From NCBI RefSeq assembly GCF_027942295.1, contig NZ_CP101416.1:2520001-2584000 (forward strand): a stretch of 64,000 nt of DNA, read 5' to 3'. Both the position numbers and the translations under genes were made by a program. Positions 17,374 to 28,400 of the stretch are shown here, piece by piece. Below the pieces are notes generated by a model that was not told the origin of the DNA, ran no database searches, and saw only the letters and a program-made list of their open reading frames with translations. Source of the DNA: Pseudanabaena sp. Chao 1811. GTDB taxonomy: Bacteria; Cyanobacteriota; Cyanobacteriia; Pseudanabaenales; Pseudanabaenaceae. The first letter of the stretch is position 1. Every line of letters starts with the position of its first letter.

Positions 17374-18719
17374 CAGAACCTTCGCATTATTGGATTGTTA
17401 ATACACGCATTCCCAATTGTTTCATTGATAATACGATTCGGACTCAAGCTGTAGATCTGCCGCTCACTCCAACTTTACAACGCGATCGCCTATTTCCTTG
17501 TCATCTAGAAATCAAGAATGGTTTAGTTGCTTCCATCGTCCCTAATTCTCCCGATTCACTCACTTCCCAAATTCCTACCGAAAGCCTACCAATTGTTGAT
17601 GCAAAGCAAGGACTGATGGTTCCCTGTTTTGCTGATTTGCATACCCATCTTGATAAAGGGCATATTTGGGAACGTAGTCCTAATCTAGATGGTACATTTC
17701 AAGGCGCACTCAAGGGGATTTATCGCGATTGCACAGAGAATCTCAACTGGAAATATGAAGATCTCTATCGCCGCATGGAATTTGGGCTGAAGTGCAGCTA
17801 TGCCCACGGAACCAAAGCAATTCGTACCCATCTAGATTGTCCTCCCCATCAGTTTGAAACGACCTTCCAAGTATTTAAGGAACTGCGAGATAAATGGAAG
17901 GATAAAATTACTTTGCAAGCCGTATCTCTAGTAAAGCTAGCCTACTTTGAGACTCCAGAGGGTGAGCAATTTGCCGATGCAGTAGCTGAAGTTGGTGGCA
18001 TCATTGGTGGCATTGCCCATATGATCCCTGAGTTTGATTGGTATCTAGAGCGGATTTTTCAATTAGCACGCGAACGTAATCTATCTCTTGATTTCCATAC
18101 CGATGAGACCGATGATCCTGAGTCTCGTACATTGCATCGTGTTGCTGCTGCTGTGATCAAGCATGGATTTGAGGCTCAAGTTATCTGTGGACATTGCTGT
18201 AGTCTATCAGTCCAAGATGAGGCGATCGCTAATGAAACAATTCAGCTAGTCAAGCAAGCAGGGATTGGGATTGTCAGTTTACCTATGTGCAATATGTATT
18301 TGCAAGATCGGTTTGCTGATCGAACTCCTCGTTGGCGTGGGGTGACGTTGTTGCGTGAATTAGCTGCCGCAGGAATAACCGTTGCTATTTCTAGTGATAA
18401 TTGTCGCGATCCTTTCTATGGATTTGGTGATCATGATTTATTAGAAGTCTTTAGCATGGGGACTAAAATACTGCACTTAGATACACCCTACGACAATTGG
18501 ATAGAGACAGTCACTTCGCGTCCAGCCGCCCTAATGGGTTTAGATGACGTTGGCAAAATTGGGATTGGTAACACTGCGGATCTCGTTCTATTTAAGGCAC
18601 GTAGCTATAGTGAGTTGTTATCTCGTCACCAAGGCGATCGCACTGTATTTAGAAATGGCATTGCGATCGATACGAACCTTCCTGACTATGCAGAACTTGA
18701 CGATTTAATCTTTCATTAA
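17370..18719 (+). CDS. Cytosine-deaminase-like amidohydrolase
   Basis: A 449-residue metal-dependent hydrolase related to cytosine deaminase (CodA). Metal ligands can be seen in [10 protein letters not shown] (about 89-98), DFHTDETDD (His), ICGHCCSL (His) and the aspartate region [17 protein letters not shown] beta-sandwich formed by the N- and C-terminal parts ([13 protein letters not shown] near the end) is usual for the superfamily. The true substrate may be cytosine or another cyclic amidine. Coupling to aroQ by ATGA overlap says they are co-expressed, not that they share a pathway. Confidence 0.85.
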   Translation: MTEPSHYWIVNTRIPNCFIDNTIRTQAVDLPLTPTLQRDRLFPCHLEIKNGLVASIVPNSPDSLTSQIPTESLPIVDAKQGLMVPCFADLHTHLDKGHIWERSPNLDGTFQGALKGIYRDCTENLNWKYEDLYRRMEFGLKCSYAHGTKAIRTHLDCPPHQFETTFQVFKELRDKWKDKITLQAVSLVKLAYFETPEGEQFADAVAEVGGIIGGIAHMIPEFDWYLERIFQLARERNLSLDFHTDETDDPESRTLHRVAAAVIKHGFEAQVICGHCCSLSVQDEAIANETIQLVKQAGIGIVSLPMCNMYLQDRFADRTPRWRGVTLLRELAAAGITVAISSDNCRDPFYGFGDHDLLEVFSMGTKILHLDTPYDNWIETVTSRPAALMGLDDVGKIGIGNTADLVLFKARSYSELLSRHQGDRTVFRNGIAIDTNLPDYAELDDLIFH

Positions 18720-18765
18720 AGAACTTTAATACAATAAAAATTGCTGAGTGAAGCGCACAAAAAGT

Positions 18766-18858
18766 TAGGACTTACGCATCGAGTGGATATAGCGCGGGCT
18801 TCGCCCGCGCTATATCCACTCAAAACCCAGTAAATTCGTTAGCATTGCGTAAGTCCTA
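18766..18858. repeat. MITE-like repeat with GGACTTACGCA ends
   Basis: TAGGACTTACGCAT at the left end and ATTGCGTAAGTCCTA at the right are inverted repeats. Inside, 18781-18799 pairs perfectly with 18803-18821 (19-bp GC-rich stem, loop TTC). GGACTTACGCA termini are frequent on small cyanobacterial mobile repeats. The rest of the 462-base gap (18720-19181) holds only two apparent gene fragments. Confidence 0.65.
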
Positions 18859-18966
18859 TACAATTAATGCAAGAATTGTTAGTATTCCTAAAAGGGAAAG
18901 GATTTATTGAGGTAAGGATTGGCGGCGCGAAGTGCTGCCAATCTTATCTATTTAGCTTTACCTTGG

Positions 18967-19080
18967 GGAGAAAAGATAAACGATGAATTTCGTTTAATAA
19001 CTGATGTTACATTGGAAGGAATTCGCATGACCGAATCGGTATGGGGCTATTACGCTACCCGCAATTCTCTAAAGACTTAG
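18967..19080 (+). pseudogene. Unrecognised gene fragment
   Basis: A short open stretch without a start, reading GEKINDEFRLITDVTLEGI then RMTESVWGYYATRNSLKT and stop. The amino acid composition looks like real protein, so it may be the 3' end of a deleted gene. No family is recognised. Confidence 0.25.
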
Positions 19081-19181
19081 GCAGAAACAAACATAGTGGA
19101 TGCCCCCTGCTAACCTAATAGCAATAAACTCCTCATCTGTGTTCCACTTAGCATCAGTAATAGATAGGTTTTATAAATGCA

Positions 19182-22100
19182 ATGCATACTAATTCATCTT
19201 CTCTAAATTCTTTTTTCTCAATCGATCTCGCAATTGACAAATATCCACTCAAAGTTGAGCCGAGTACTCTTGTCTTAGATGCGATCGCCTTTATGGGTCT
19301 ATCCCGCAGTAAATGCTCACTAGAAGAAACAGACTGTAATCGATTAAATTTATTAGAATCGAGAGCTAGTTGTGTCATAGTCATCGAAGACGATCAGCTA
19401 GTTGGCATCTTTACAGAACGAGATGTTGTTAGACTACTAGCCAATGATGTCAAACTAGAGAATATCCATATTGAATCAGTCATGACTCGATCTCCAATCG
19501 TCTTAAAGCGATCGCAATGTCGTGATATTTTTGCATTTGTAAATTTATTCCAAAAACATCATATTCGGCATTTGCCAATTGTTGACGATCAAGGCAAGTT
19601 TGTAGGACTAGTCACCCAAGATAGTGTACGGCGCAATTTACAGCCAGTGGATTTATTAAGGGCGAGATCTATTGCCGAAATTATGTCGAAACAGGTGGTT
19701 TGGGCATTACCAAGTGAAACGATTACTGACCTAGCACTAAAAATGACTAACCATCGAGTTAGTTGTGTAGTTATCATCGAAGACCGTCGTCCCATCGGCA
19801 TCGTCACCGAACGTGATATCGTCCAATTTCAGGCTCTGAAGTTATCTTTAGATGCAATTGAAGCTCACTTAGTCATGAGTTCGCCATTGTTTTGTCTCCA
19901 ACCCGAACAAACTCTTTGGATTGCCCACCAAGAAATGCAACGCCGTAATATTCAGCGCTTAGTGGTCACAGACAATTCGGGCGATTTAGTGGGGATCGTC
20001 ACCCAAACTAGCTTACTAGAAGTACTACAGCCAAAAGAACTTTATAGTGTCGTAGAAGCTTTGCAACGCCAAGTTGCAAGATTAGAATCGGAAAAAGTGC
20101 AAATCTTAGAAGAGCGGAACCAAGAACTAGAAAAAAAAGTTGAAGCTCGCACAGCCGAAGTATCAACAAAGTTAGAGCGCGAATATCTTATTGCTAGTGT
20201 ATCCAACCAAATCCGCTATGCCCTGAGCATTGACAGCGTATTGCAAACAATTGTGCATGGGTTGCGGAAGTTGCTTAAATGCGATCGCGTATTGATATAT
20301 CAGTTTCAGTCATCACGAAAAGGGATAATCATCTCAGAGGATTGTGCGAACCAAGAGATGAGCATTATCAATCATCAATTTTCTGACACCTGCTTTTATA
20401 ACGAAAGTTCCGCTGAGTCCTTTAAAGATGACATACGAGCAATTAATGATATTTACACAGCAGATCTGGCAAGTTGTCATGTGCAATTACTAGAGAGATA
20501 TTCTGTAAAAGCAAGCGTAATTGTGCCCATTTCAGTTAATGGAAAAGAACAGGAAGTAATCCCTTATTTACCAGGTGTTTTTTACAAGCCACAACTTTTG
20601 AATGAAGGATTCTGGGGATTATTAATCGCGCACCAATGTGATGCTCCAAGATCTTGGAAGTCTGGAGACTTAGAGCTACTGGATCAGTTGTCATCACAAA
20701 TTTCCATCTCTTTGCAACAGACCTTAGCACAAGCCCAAAATCAAGCGGAATTATTAGAAAGAAAACGGGCTGAAGCGGCGTTAAAAGATAGCGAAGAACT
20801 CTTTCGCCAATTAGCAGAAAATATTCAGCAGGTATTTTATCTTACGGATATCAAAAACTCTAGTATTCTCTATGTTAGCCCCAGCTACGAGAATATCTGG
20901 GGGAAATCTTGCCAAAGTCTCTACGATAATCCGCGTTCCTATATCGAATCAGTGTATCCATCGGATCGGGAAATAGTGATTAATGCCCATCAACGTAAAC
21001 TCTTGGGCGAAAACACAGCAGTAGAATATCGCATTATCCGACCTGATGGACAGGTTCGTTGGATTTTTGATCGTACTTTTACAATTCGCGATCGCAATGG
21101 TGAAGTATACCGCGTGAGTGGTATTGCCGATGATATTAGCGATCGCAAAAATGCCGAACTAAATCTCAAACAACTTAATCAAGAACTAGAATCGAGAGTC
21201 GCAGAGCGAACCCATGATTTGCAAAGTCAACTGGCGGCGATTGAAGCCAGTACTGACGGAATTGCAATCATTAATGAACAAGGCGAATATACTTTTATTA
21301 ATGCTGCCCATCTGGAGATATTTGGTTGTCAAGATGCTGGCGAAGTAATAGGCAAAACTTGGAAAGTATTTTACTATCCTGAAGAAATTGAACGGATGGA
21401 AAAAGAAGTTTTTCCAATAATTGAGGCGAATCAAAAGTGGCGAGGGGAAGCGATCGCCAAACGCCGTGATGGTAGCACATTTGTAGAAGAGCTATCACTC
21501 ACGATGGTAAAAGGTATTGGATTGATCTGTGTCTGTCGAGATGGTACAGAGCGAAAACAAATGGAGGAAAGTATTCGTCAAGCTTTAGCCAAAGAGCAGG
21601 AACTAAGCGAACTACGCTCTAGTTTTATTTCAATCGCATCCCATGAGTTTCGCACACCCCTGACTGTCATTTCTTCCTCATCAGTAATTCTCGAAACCTA
21701 TAGTGATCGCCTAAGCGAAGAAAAGAAGAAAATCCATCTTCAACGTATAAATTCAAGCGTTAACCATATGGTGCATCTATTAGATGATGTCCTAACAATA
21801 AATCGAGCAGAAGCAAATAAACTAGAATTTAAGCCCAAAACAGTTGATTTGGTTTCTTTCTGTCAAAATCTTATTGCAGAACTCCAGATAACTACGACAA
21901 AGCACAAACTTATATTCGCGGTCTTGCAAAATAACGAGATAGAACCAACCTTAACCAGTCTTGATGCTTATTGTGACATCAAGTTACTAAGACAAATTCT
22001 CACGAATCTGTTGAGTAACGCGATTAAATATTCTCCCCAAGGTGGAATTGTTCATTTACGTCTAACCCAACAAGACAAAAACCTAACTTTACAAATTCAA

Positions 22101-22310
22101 GATAGTGGCATTGGTATTCCTATAGATTCTCAATCCCAATTATTTAGTTCTTTTTATCGAGCTGAAAACGTAGGCAATATTTCTGGGACTGGATTAGGTT
22201 TATCGATTGTAAAAAAATGTGTAGATTTGCATAATGGATTGATTACAATAGATAGTCAAGAAGGTAAAGGTACTACTTTTAATGTGACTATTCCATTTTT
22301 ACTTGGCTGA
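19182..22310 (+). CDS. Soluble histidine kinase with four CBS, GAF and two PAS domains
   Basis: A 1042-residue cytoplasmic sensor kinase without membrane segments. The first 275 residues are two CBS pairs (GIFTERDVVRLLA, LVTQDSVRR, GIVTERDIVQ, GIVTQTSLLEVL), which bind adenosine nucleotides in many proteins. A coiled coil (about 290-330) leads to a GAF domain (about 335-510; cRVLIYQF and LLIAHQCDAPRSWKSGDLELL are typical of phytochrome-related GAFs), but I see no clear bilin cysteine. Then come two PAS domains (about 540-660, 690-800), HisKA (SIASHEFRTP) and HATPase_c (DSGIGIP, GTGLGLSIV). It has no receiver. Downstream receiver proteins at 22615 and 24069 are candidate targets. Confidence 0.9.
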   Translation: MHTNSSSLNSFFSIDLAIDKYPLKVEPSTLVLDAIAFMGLSRSKCSLEETDCNRLNLLESRASCVIVIEDDQLVGIFTERDVVRLLANDVKLENIHIESVMTRSPIVLKRSQCRDIFAFVNLFQKHHIRHLPIVDDQGKFVGLVTQDSVRRNLQPVDLLRARSIAEIMSKQVVWALPSETITDLALKMTNHRVSCVVIIEDRRPIGIVTERDIVQFQALKLSLDAIEAHLVMSSPLFCLQPEQTLWIAHQEMQRRNIQRLVVTDNSGDLVGIVTQTSLLEVLQPKELYSVVEALQRQVARLESEKVQILEERNQELEKKVEARTAEVSTKLEREYLIASVSNQIRYALSIDSVLQTIVHGLRKLLKCDRVLIYQFQSSRKGIIISEDCANQEMSIINHQFSDTCFYNESSAESFKDDIRAINDIYTADLASCHVQLLERYSVKASVIVPISVNGKEQEVIPYLPGVFYKPQLLNEGFWGLLIAHQCDAPRSWKSGDLELLDQLSSQISISLQQTLAQAQNQAELLERKRAEAALKDSEELFRQLAENIQQVFYLTDIKNSSILYVSPSYENIWGKSCQSLYDNPRSYIESVYPSDREIVINAHQRKLLGENTAVEYRIIRPDGQVRWIFDRTFTIRDRNGEVYRVSGIADDISDRKNAELNLKQLNQELESRVAERTHDLQSQLAAIEASTDGIAIINEQGEYTFINAAHLEIFGCQDAGEVIGKTWKVFYYPEEIERMEKEVFPIIEANQKWRGEAIAKRRDGSTFVEELSLTMVKGIGLICVCRDGTERKQMEESIRQALAKEQELSELRSSFISIASHEFRTPLTVISSSSVILETYSDRLSEEKKKIHLQRINSSVNHMVHLLDDVLTINRAEANKLEFKPKTVDLVSFCQNLIAELQITTTKHKLIFAVLQNNEIEPTLTSLDAYCDIKLLRQILTNLLSNAIKYSPQGGIVHLRLTQQDKNLTLQIQDSGIGIPIDSQSQLFSSFYRAENVGNISGTGLGLSIVKKCVDLHNGLITIDSQEGKGTTFNVTIPFLLG

Positions 22311-22347
22311 GTTTGTATAATCAAAGCAATTGCCTTTTTTAAACATC

Positions 22348-22449
22348 AAGTAGTTAGACATAATTAAAAAATCAAACCAAAATCTGTGGCACACGCGCAG
22401 CGTATGTTACAGATTTTGGAGTTTTATATTTAATACACCTAGCTACTTA
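22348..22449. repeat. Hairpin repeat family, copy A
   Basis: Ends AAGTAGTTAGACATAATTAA and TTAATACACCTAGCTACTT are imperfect inverted repeats, and the core AAAATCTGTGGCAC...GTTACAGATTTT folds on itself. It belongs with 23866-23979 and 46280-46384. The 304-base gap 22311-22614 shows nothing else apart from AT-rich sequence. Confidence 0.65.
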
Positions 22450-22614
22450 ATTAGGACTTAAACAAATAAACTAAAAACTAAAGTTATTTGTTAAACGCCA
22501 AAGTCCATGGCATCAGACTAAAAAATAAGCTTAATTAAACTTTTTAACGGGTTTAAGCTTGTTGTCTAAAATTTATACATGGCTACACTAATTTCATCAT
22601 CATTTATAGGTTTT

Positions 22615-23859
22615 ATGAATAAAATTCTGGTCATAGAGGACTCCGTTGAAGTTCTTGACAATATTCAGCAAATCCTTGAGCTAGAAGGTTTTCTTGTAAT
22701 TACTGCTGCCAATGGGAGTATTGGTATTGAACAAGCCAAGCAAAATTGCCCTGATTTAATCATTTGTGATGTCATGATGCCTGAGGTTGATGGCTATGGC
22801 GTACTAGTAGCTTTACAACAGAACATTACAACTAGTCAAATCCCTTTTATCTTTTTAACAGCTAAGGCTGAACATCAAAGTGTTCGGCAAGGCATAGAAC
22901 TCGGTGCAGATGACTATTTAACTAAGCCATTTAATCCCGATGAACTGCTGAGAGCGATCGCCATTCGGTTACGCAAAAAGTCTTTCGCAAAGCAGCACTA
23001 TACCCAGCAACTACAACAAGAAATCGAGGCGGCTAGACAAAATTTACCTTTTTCTACACCAAGTTTGAGCTTAGAAGAGATTGCGATCGCCAACGCCCTC
23101 AGACAAACACTAGAAAGCCCAGAATCAAACCAATTGTTACTCTATTACCAACCTCAAGTCGATCTTAAAACTGGAGAAATTATTGGTGCTGAAGCATTAG
23201 TCCGCTGGCAACATCCAGAATATGGTTTTCTCTTTCCAGACAAATTTATACCGATCGCCGAAACAACTGGACTCATCGTCCCACTCGGAAATCTGGTACT
23301 ACAACTTGCTTGTCAACAAACCAAAAAATGGCAGTCAATCCGCAATAATCTGTCAATATCAGTAAATGTATCGGCTCATCAATTCAGCGACGCAAATTTA
23401 AAACTGACAGTTCAGAAAGTCATTAGAGATAACAATCTCAATGCTAATTTATTAGATTTAGAAATCACAGAAACTACTCTAATTCAAGATCCTCAGTTAA
23501 CGAATGACATTCTAAATATATTCCGAAGTCTAGGTGCTCGCGTATCTATTGATGATTTTGGTATTGGATATTCCTCTTTGAGCTATTTACAAAAGTTTTC
23601 GCTTGATACAATTAAAATCGATCGCAGTTTTGTCAGTAATGTTGACACGAATACAGGGAATGCCGCTATAGTGCAAGCCGTGATCGAAATGGCTCACAAG
23701 TTAAATTTCAATATTGTCGCTGAAGGCGTAGAAACAAGAGCAGAACTAAATTTCTTAAGACAACATAATTGTGACATTATTCAAGGATACTTATTTAGTA
23801 AACCTTTGCCTGTCCATGAATTTGAGCAATTATTGATATCAGGTCGGAAATTAGATTGA
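22615..23859 (+). CDS. Response regulator with EAL c-di-GMP phosphodiesterase output
   Basis: A 414-residue REC-EAL protein. The receiver (1-120) starts MNKILVIEDS and has its phospho-acceptor Asp in ICDVMMPEVDG and TKPF. The EAL domain (about 165-410) keeps every catalytic motif: GAEALVRW, NVSAHQF, LEITET, SIDDFGIGYS, IKIDRSF, VAEGVE and QGYLFSKPLP. It should therefore cleave c-di-GMP to pGpG under phosphorylation control. ATG 22615 is preferred to the upstream ATG 22579 because receivers start at this motif. The CBS-GAF-PAS kinase immediately upstream is the likely phospho-donor. Confidence 0.92.
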   Translation: MNKILVIEDSVEVLDNIQQILELEGFLVITAANGSIGIEQAKQNCPDLIICDVMMPEVDGYGVLVALQQNITTSQIPFIFLTAKAEHQSVRQGIELGADDYLTKPFNPDELLRAIAIRLRKKSFAKQHYTQQLQQEIEAARQNLPFSTPSLSLEEIAIANALRQTLESPESNQLLLYYQPQVDLKTGEIIGAEALVRWQHPEYGFLFPDKFIPIAETTGLIVPLGNLVLQLACQQTKKWQSIRNNLSISVNVSAHQFSDANLKLTVQKVIRDNNLNANLLDLEITETTLIQDPQLTNDILNIFRSLGARVSIDDFGIGYSSLSYLQKFSLDTIKIDRSFVSNVDTNTGNAAIVQAVIEMAHKLNFNIVAEGVETRAELNFLRQHNCDIIQGYLFSKPLPVHEFEQLLISGRKLD

Positions 23860-23865
23860 ATCATC

Positions 23866-23979
23866 TTAGGTAGTTCGGCATAATTAAATTAAAGATAAAA
23901 CCCTAAAAATCTGCACCGCCAGCAGCGTGGGCGGTACAGATTTTTGGCTCTGGCTTTTTAATTATGCCAAACTACTTAA
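23866..23979. repeat. Hairpin repeat family, copy B
   Basis: Ends TTAGGTAGTTCGGCATAATT and AATTATGCCAAACTACTTAA pair as inverted repeats. The core stem is AAAAATCTGCACCGCC with GGGCGGTACAGATTTTT. The stem bases differ from copy C while pairing is kept, as expected for a selected hairpin. Confidence 0.7.
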
Positions 23980-24068
23980 GAGATAGATGAGAGCCCAACT
24001 ATCGTAAAAAGCTACAAATCGCCATTTAGCATATTATTCCACTTAAATCAATTATTATCCAAATTGTC

Positions 24069-25157
24069 ATGCAACATATTTTAGTCATTGAAGATGAACA
24101 GGGAATTCGAGAAAATATCAAAGAAATTTTATCGTTAGAAGGTTTCTATGTGATTACCGCAGAGAATGGATCTGTTGGCGTACAGATGGCAAAAGAAGAC
24201 CATCCTGATTTGATTCTATGCGATGTGATGATGCCAGAATTAGATGGATTTGGTGTTTTAAAAGCATTACGACGCAATTCTTTGACCGCGACTATTCCCG
24301 TTATCTTTTTAACCGCAAAATCTTCCCATAGTGATATGCGCGAGGGTATGGAACTTGGCGCGGATGATTATATAACCAAACCATTTACACCTTCGGAGCT
24401 ATTAAAATCTATTGCTACAAGGCTTGAGAAATATGAAGTAGCTAAGAAAGAAAGCATAGCTAAATTAGATGTATTAAGGCGTAATATTGCTAACTCACTG
24501 CCGCACGAAATGTTAACGCCATTGAGCGGCATTTTAGGATTATCAGAAATAATTCTTAGCGATTATGACTTTCTATCAAAGGATGAAATTCTAGAATCAG
24601 TTCAGAATATCTATCTCTCTGGACAACGGTTACATAGATTGGCGCGAAATTTTATGCTCTTTGCCGAGCTAGAAGCAACTGCCGCCAGTTACCCAACATG
24701 GAAAGATGATCCCGATTGCAGTGCAGTGAAAGACATCATTGCTTCTGCCGCTTATGCCTGTGCCGAAAAAGCAAATAGAGTAGATGATTTAGAGATGGAG
24801 TTAGAAGAGGCGATCGTCAAAATTTTGCCCAAACATCTCACTAAAGTAATTGAAGAAATTGTCGAAAATGCTTTTAAATTCTCCACGGCAGGTAGTCCTG
24901 TAAAGGTAACCAGCAAAGTAGATGTTAATGCACAAGTTTTTAATCTGTATATTGTCGATCATGGTAGAGGGATGACGGACGAACAAATAGCCAACATCGG
25001 CGCTTACATGCAGTTCGAGCGCAAACATTATGAGCAGCAAGGCAATGGTCTAGGCTTAATCTTGGCAAAACGTATTGCCGAAACATACGGGGGAGAATTT
25101 TCAATTGAAAATATCCTTTCCAATCAAACGGTGGTCTGTATTAAGTTGCCAATGTGA
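24069..25157 (+). CDS. Receiver-histidine kinase protein (REC-HisKA-HATPase)
   Basis: A 362-residue soluble protein with an N-terminal receiver (1-120; HILVIEDEQG, LCDVMMPELDG, TKPFTPSEL) joined to a kinase core: NSLPHEMLTPLSGILGLSE (H box), NAFKFS (N box), DHGRGM and GNGLGLILAKRI (G boxes). Its receiver closely resembles that of the REC-EAL protein 200 bases upstream, which suggests tandem duplication of that module. Such proteins act as intermediate relay kinases. The H box reads PHEMLTP, where SHELRTP is usual, so activity may be unusual. Confidence 0.9.
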   Translation: MQHILVIEDEQGIRENIKEILSLEGFYVITAENGSVGVQMAKEDHPDLILCDVMMPELDGFGVLKALRRNSLTATIPVIFLTAKSSHSDMREGMELGADDYITKPFTPSELLKSIATRLEKYEVAKKESIAKLDVLRRNIANSLPHEMLTPLSGILGLSEIILSDYDFLSKDEILESVQNIYLSGQRLHRLARNFMLFAELEATAASYPTWKDDPDCSAVKDIIASAAYACAEKANRVDDLEMELEEAIVKILPKHLTKVIEEIVENAFKFSTAGSPVKVTSKVDVNAQVFNLYIVDHGRGMTDEQIANIGAYMQFERKHYEQQGNGLGLILAKRIAETYGGEFSIENILSNQTVVCIKLPM

Positions 25158-25198
25158 TATTTGCCAATTATTAGGATTTGTCCTAAACCAACCTTACA

Positions 25199-25315
25199 TT
25201 GCTATATAGCTGCCGTCACTTATGTTAGGACAAGAAGAGAAAGGCGGCACGGCGCTCCGCCTTTCTCTTTTTATATTTTATGTCCTAATACACTTGGCGA
25301 CAGCTATATAAGCAA
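25199..25315. repeat. MITE-like inverted repeat, TTGCTATATAGCTG ends
   Basis: TTGCTATATAGCTGCCGTCA at the left and TGGCGACAGCTATATAAGCAA at the right form long imperfect terminal repeats, followed inward by TTAGGACA / TGTCCTAA and a core AGAGAAAGGCGG...CCGCCTTTCTCT. It fills much of the 331-base gap 25158-25488; the rest holds a gene fragment and a terminator. Confidence 0.65.
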
Positions 25316-25366
25316 TCTTGAGAGTCGGGGCTGGCACGGGGGCACAGCCCCTACCCCAAATTTAAA

Positions 25367-25454
25367 TTATTGTAGGTAGTCGCCATCCTCCCGTGGTTGC
25401 CCTGCTCTGCTAGCAGCAAGAAATTCATACCCTGAGTTCCACATAGCATCAGTA
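25367..25454 (-). pseudogene. Fragment related to the remnant at 19093-19158
   Basis: Reading from about 25454, LTDAMWNSGYEFLAASRAG then QPREDGDYLQ and stop. A diverged relative, TDAKWNTDEEFIAIRLAGG, is read on the same strand at 19158-19093. Both look like the 3' ends of one unknown gene family next to mobile repeats. No function is recognised. Confidence 0.3.
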
Positions 25455-25494
25455 AGTAAGAAATTGACGCACTTTGTGCGTCAATTTCTTACTT
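25454..25494. terminator. Terminator hairpin of the large hybrid kinase
   Basis: AAGTAAGAAATTGACGCAC pairs perfectly with GTGCGTCAATTTCTTACTT (19 bp, loop TTT). The stop codon of the minus-strand kinase lies in the right arm. Confidence 0.7.
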
Positions 25495-28400
25495 ATGTTG
25501 GTTGGATTGGAATACTTTAGCCACCAGATTGTATTCATTTTCAATCCTCAATACGAGGTCTTCAATCTTATTAATATCTACATTAGTATTGTGATGGAGT
25601 ATATCTCTACATAGGTATTGCATCTCCTTACATAATCCACAAAGATAGGTAGCACCAAATATGCCACTACCTCCCTTGAGAGAATGATTTTCCGCTTCTA
25701 GCGTAACGATGTCGCTATTCTTGATCGCAGCTTTCATCTTCGCAATTGACAATCTAGAATGTTCTAAATATTCATCAATTAGCTGAGATAAGCCTTGTTC
25801 TCCAATCATCATTTCTATATTAGCGACTATCTCCATATTGATTGGATTATGGTTAGATTTATTGGTTACTCTTTGGAGCGCCGCCACTAAATCTTCAATT
25901 TGCAAAGGCTTTGTTAGATAGTCATCCATACCTACTGACAACGCCAAATCCCGCGATTCCGTAAAGGCATTCGCCGATAGACCAATGATCCAAGGACGTT
26001 GATTGGGCAATTGTCGGATATTTTGAGTTGTCGTCAGTCCATCCATCACTGGCATTTGAATATCCATAAATAGCAAATCATAGGATTGTTTTTGGAGAGA
26101 TTGCAGCGCTTCTAGTCCATTACCCACCGAACTAGCTTGATATCCTAATTTTTCTAGCATCAATAGGAGAATCTGCTGATTGATCGGATTATCTTCCACC
26201 AAGAGAATACAGAAGGGATATTTTTTAGCAAAACTGGCATCTATGCTGGCATAAATAGCACTATTATGATCGCGGCTTGCGATCTGAGGAGGATGACTCG
26301 TGAATAAGTCGAAACAAGCTTTATAGAGTTTAGAAGCTGAAAGTGGTTTTGTGATAATCGAAGCAAAATTAGTTGTCATTGACTCCAGCGTCGCATTGGC
26401 AGGAGTTAAGAGAATTAAAGACAAGGTAGGAAAAATATCTTGAATGTTTTTGGCAAGATCTAGAGCATCAATCTCTCTTAATTGTCTATCAATGATTACG
26501 ACATCAAAGTTCTCAGTAGACAAACATTGCAGAGCTTCATCCGCAGAATATACTGTCCGCAGACAAATTCCCCAAGGTTGTGTATACAAAGCGATCGCCT
26601 GTTGAGATGTTGAGTTCGTATTAACACTGAGAATACGTTTACCCTTGAATTCATGTGGTATTTGGAGAGCACTCGCAGTTGATTCTGAGTTATCCTCCAT
26701 AGCCAAAATTGAGAAGTGAAAACATGAGCCTTTCCCAAGATTGCTTTCCACAGTGATCTGACCACCCATCAGTTCACATAGCTGCTTACAAATGGCTAAT
26801 CCTAAACCCGTACCACCATATTTGCGATTAATTGAGCTATCCGCTTGTCTAAATGCCTGAAAAAGTTTAGCGATCGCATCGGGAGCTATGCCAATCCCCG
26901 TATCACGCACAGTAAAAACTATCTCATACTTTTTAGCATCTTGATCAACTTGATCAATTAAGTGAGACTCTACCGTAACAACGATCTCGCCATGTTCTGT
27001 AAACTTAATCGCATTACTAACTAGGTTGACTAAGATCTGGCGCAAACGATGATAGTCTCCATAAATCTGCCGTGGCACATCTAGATTAACCATAGCTAAG
27101 AGTTCGATCTCTTTCTCCGCTATGCGTGATGTCATTAAGTTGAGAACTTCATCAACACATTTTTGCAAATTAAATGGATGTTCTTCTAATTCAAAATGTC
27201 CTGATTCAATTCGTGAGAAATCCAGAATATTGTTAATTACTGATAGCAGTACTTCTCCACCTTGACGGATGGTTGATACATATTGTTGTTGTTGCGGCGA
27301 TAGATCTGTATCTAGTAAAAGTCCTGTCATGCCAATTACTGCATTCATCGGTGTCCGCAGTTCATGACTCATCACCGCCAGAAACTCACTCTTGGCTTGG
27401 TTGGCTATTTCCGCCATGCGTGCTGCCTCTAGCTTGGCTTCAGTTTGCTTACGCTCAGTGATATCTTCTACATTAGCAATAATTTGGAGTGGTTTACCTT
27501 GCTCATCCTTCATCAAACTTACCCAGCTGATCGCATCAATCACATTACCATTCTTATGAATATACTGCTTCTCAATACGGATATTGGTGGCTACTTCCCT
27601 AACTAGATCCTGAAGTGCTACTAAGGTTTTATCGATTGAATCAGGGTGTGTGAGTTCAAAAGCAGTCATATTTAGTAATTCAGATACTGAGTATCCGTAT
27701 ATTTTGCAGAAACTTTGATTTACATTTAAGAATTTTCCTTCCAAGTCTAAAGTGGCAATGCCAACCGAAGCATTTTCGATAGTTAACCTTGATAAAGTTT
27801 TGTTCTGTCGGAGAATTGCTTCGGCAGCTTTGCGATCGCTAATATCTTGAGCAATACCATACAGTCTGACAACTTCTCCATGATCACCATATTTAGCGTG
27901 GCCAATGCCTTCGATATAACGGTAGGAATCATCAGTTTGAGCTAATCTTAATTCTAAATGGTATGACTCGCCTTGATGAATTGCTTTTTGCACTGCGTGA
28001 TTTAGCTTTTGCTGGTCTTCTGGCACAAAGTATGACAGATGTTCATCATAGGTGGGGGTACCTAGACTCGGATCACGCCTGAAAATATGAAATAACTCTT
28101 CTGACCAAGTAATTTCATCAGATAGAATATCCCATTCCCAATTGCCAAGTTTCGCGACTCTTTGAGCCTCGGCAAGCATCGCTTCATTCTTGCGTAAAGC
28201 CTTTTCAATACCCTTGATTTCACTGACATCTCTTCCTTCAGGAATTAATAAAACAACCTTCCCAGATTCATCTTTGAGAGGACGTAAGGAAAAATCAATC
28301 GTGGTGGTTTGGTTGCCCGCTCCATAGATATCTATCTCATAGCGCACAAATTCACCTTGAGCCGCTTGCTTGACGGATTGCCGCATGCGCTGCTGTGTGG

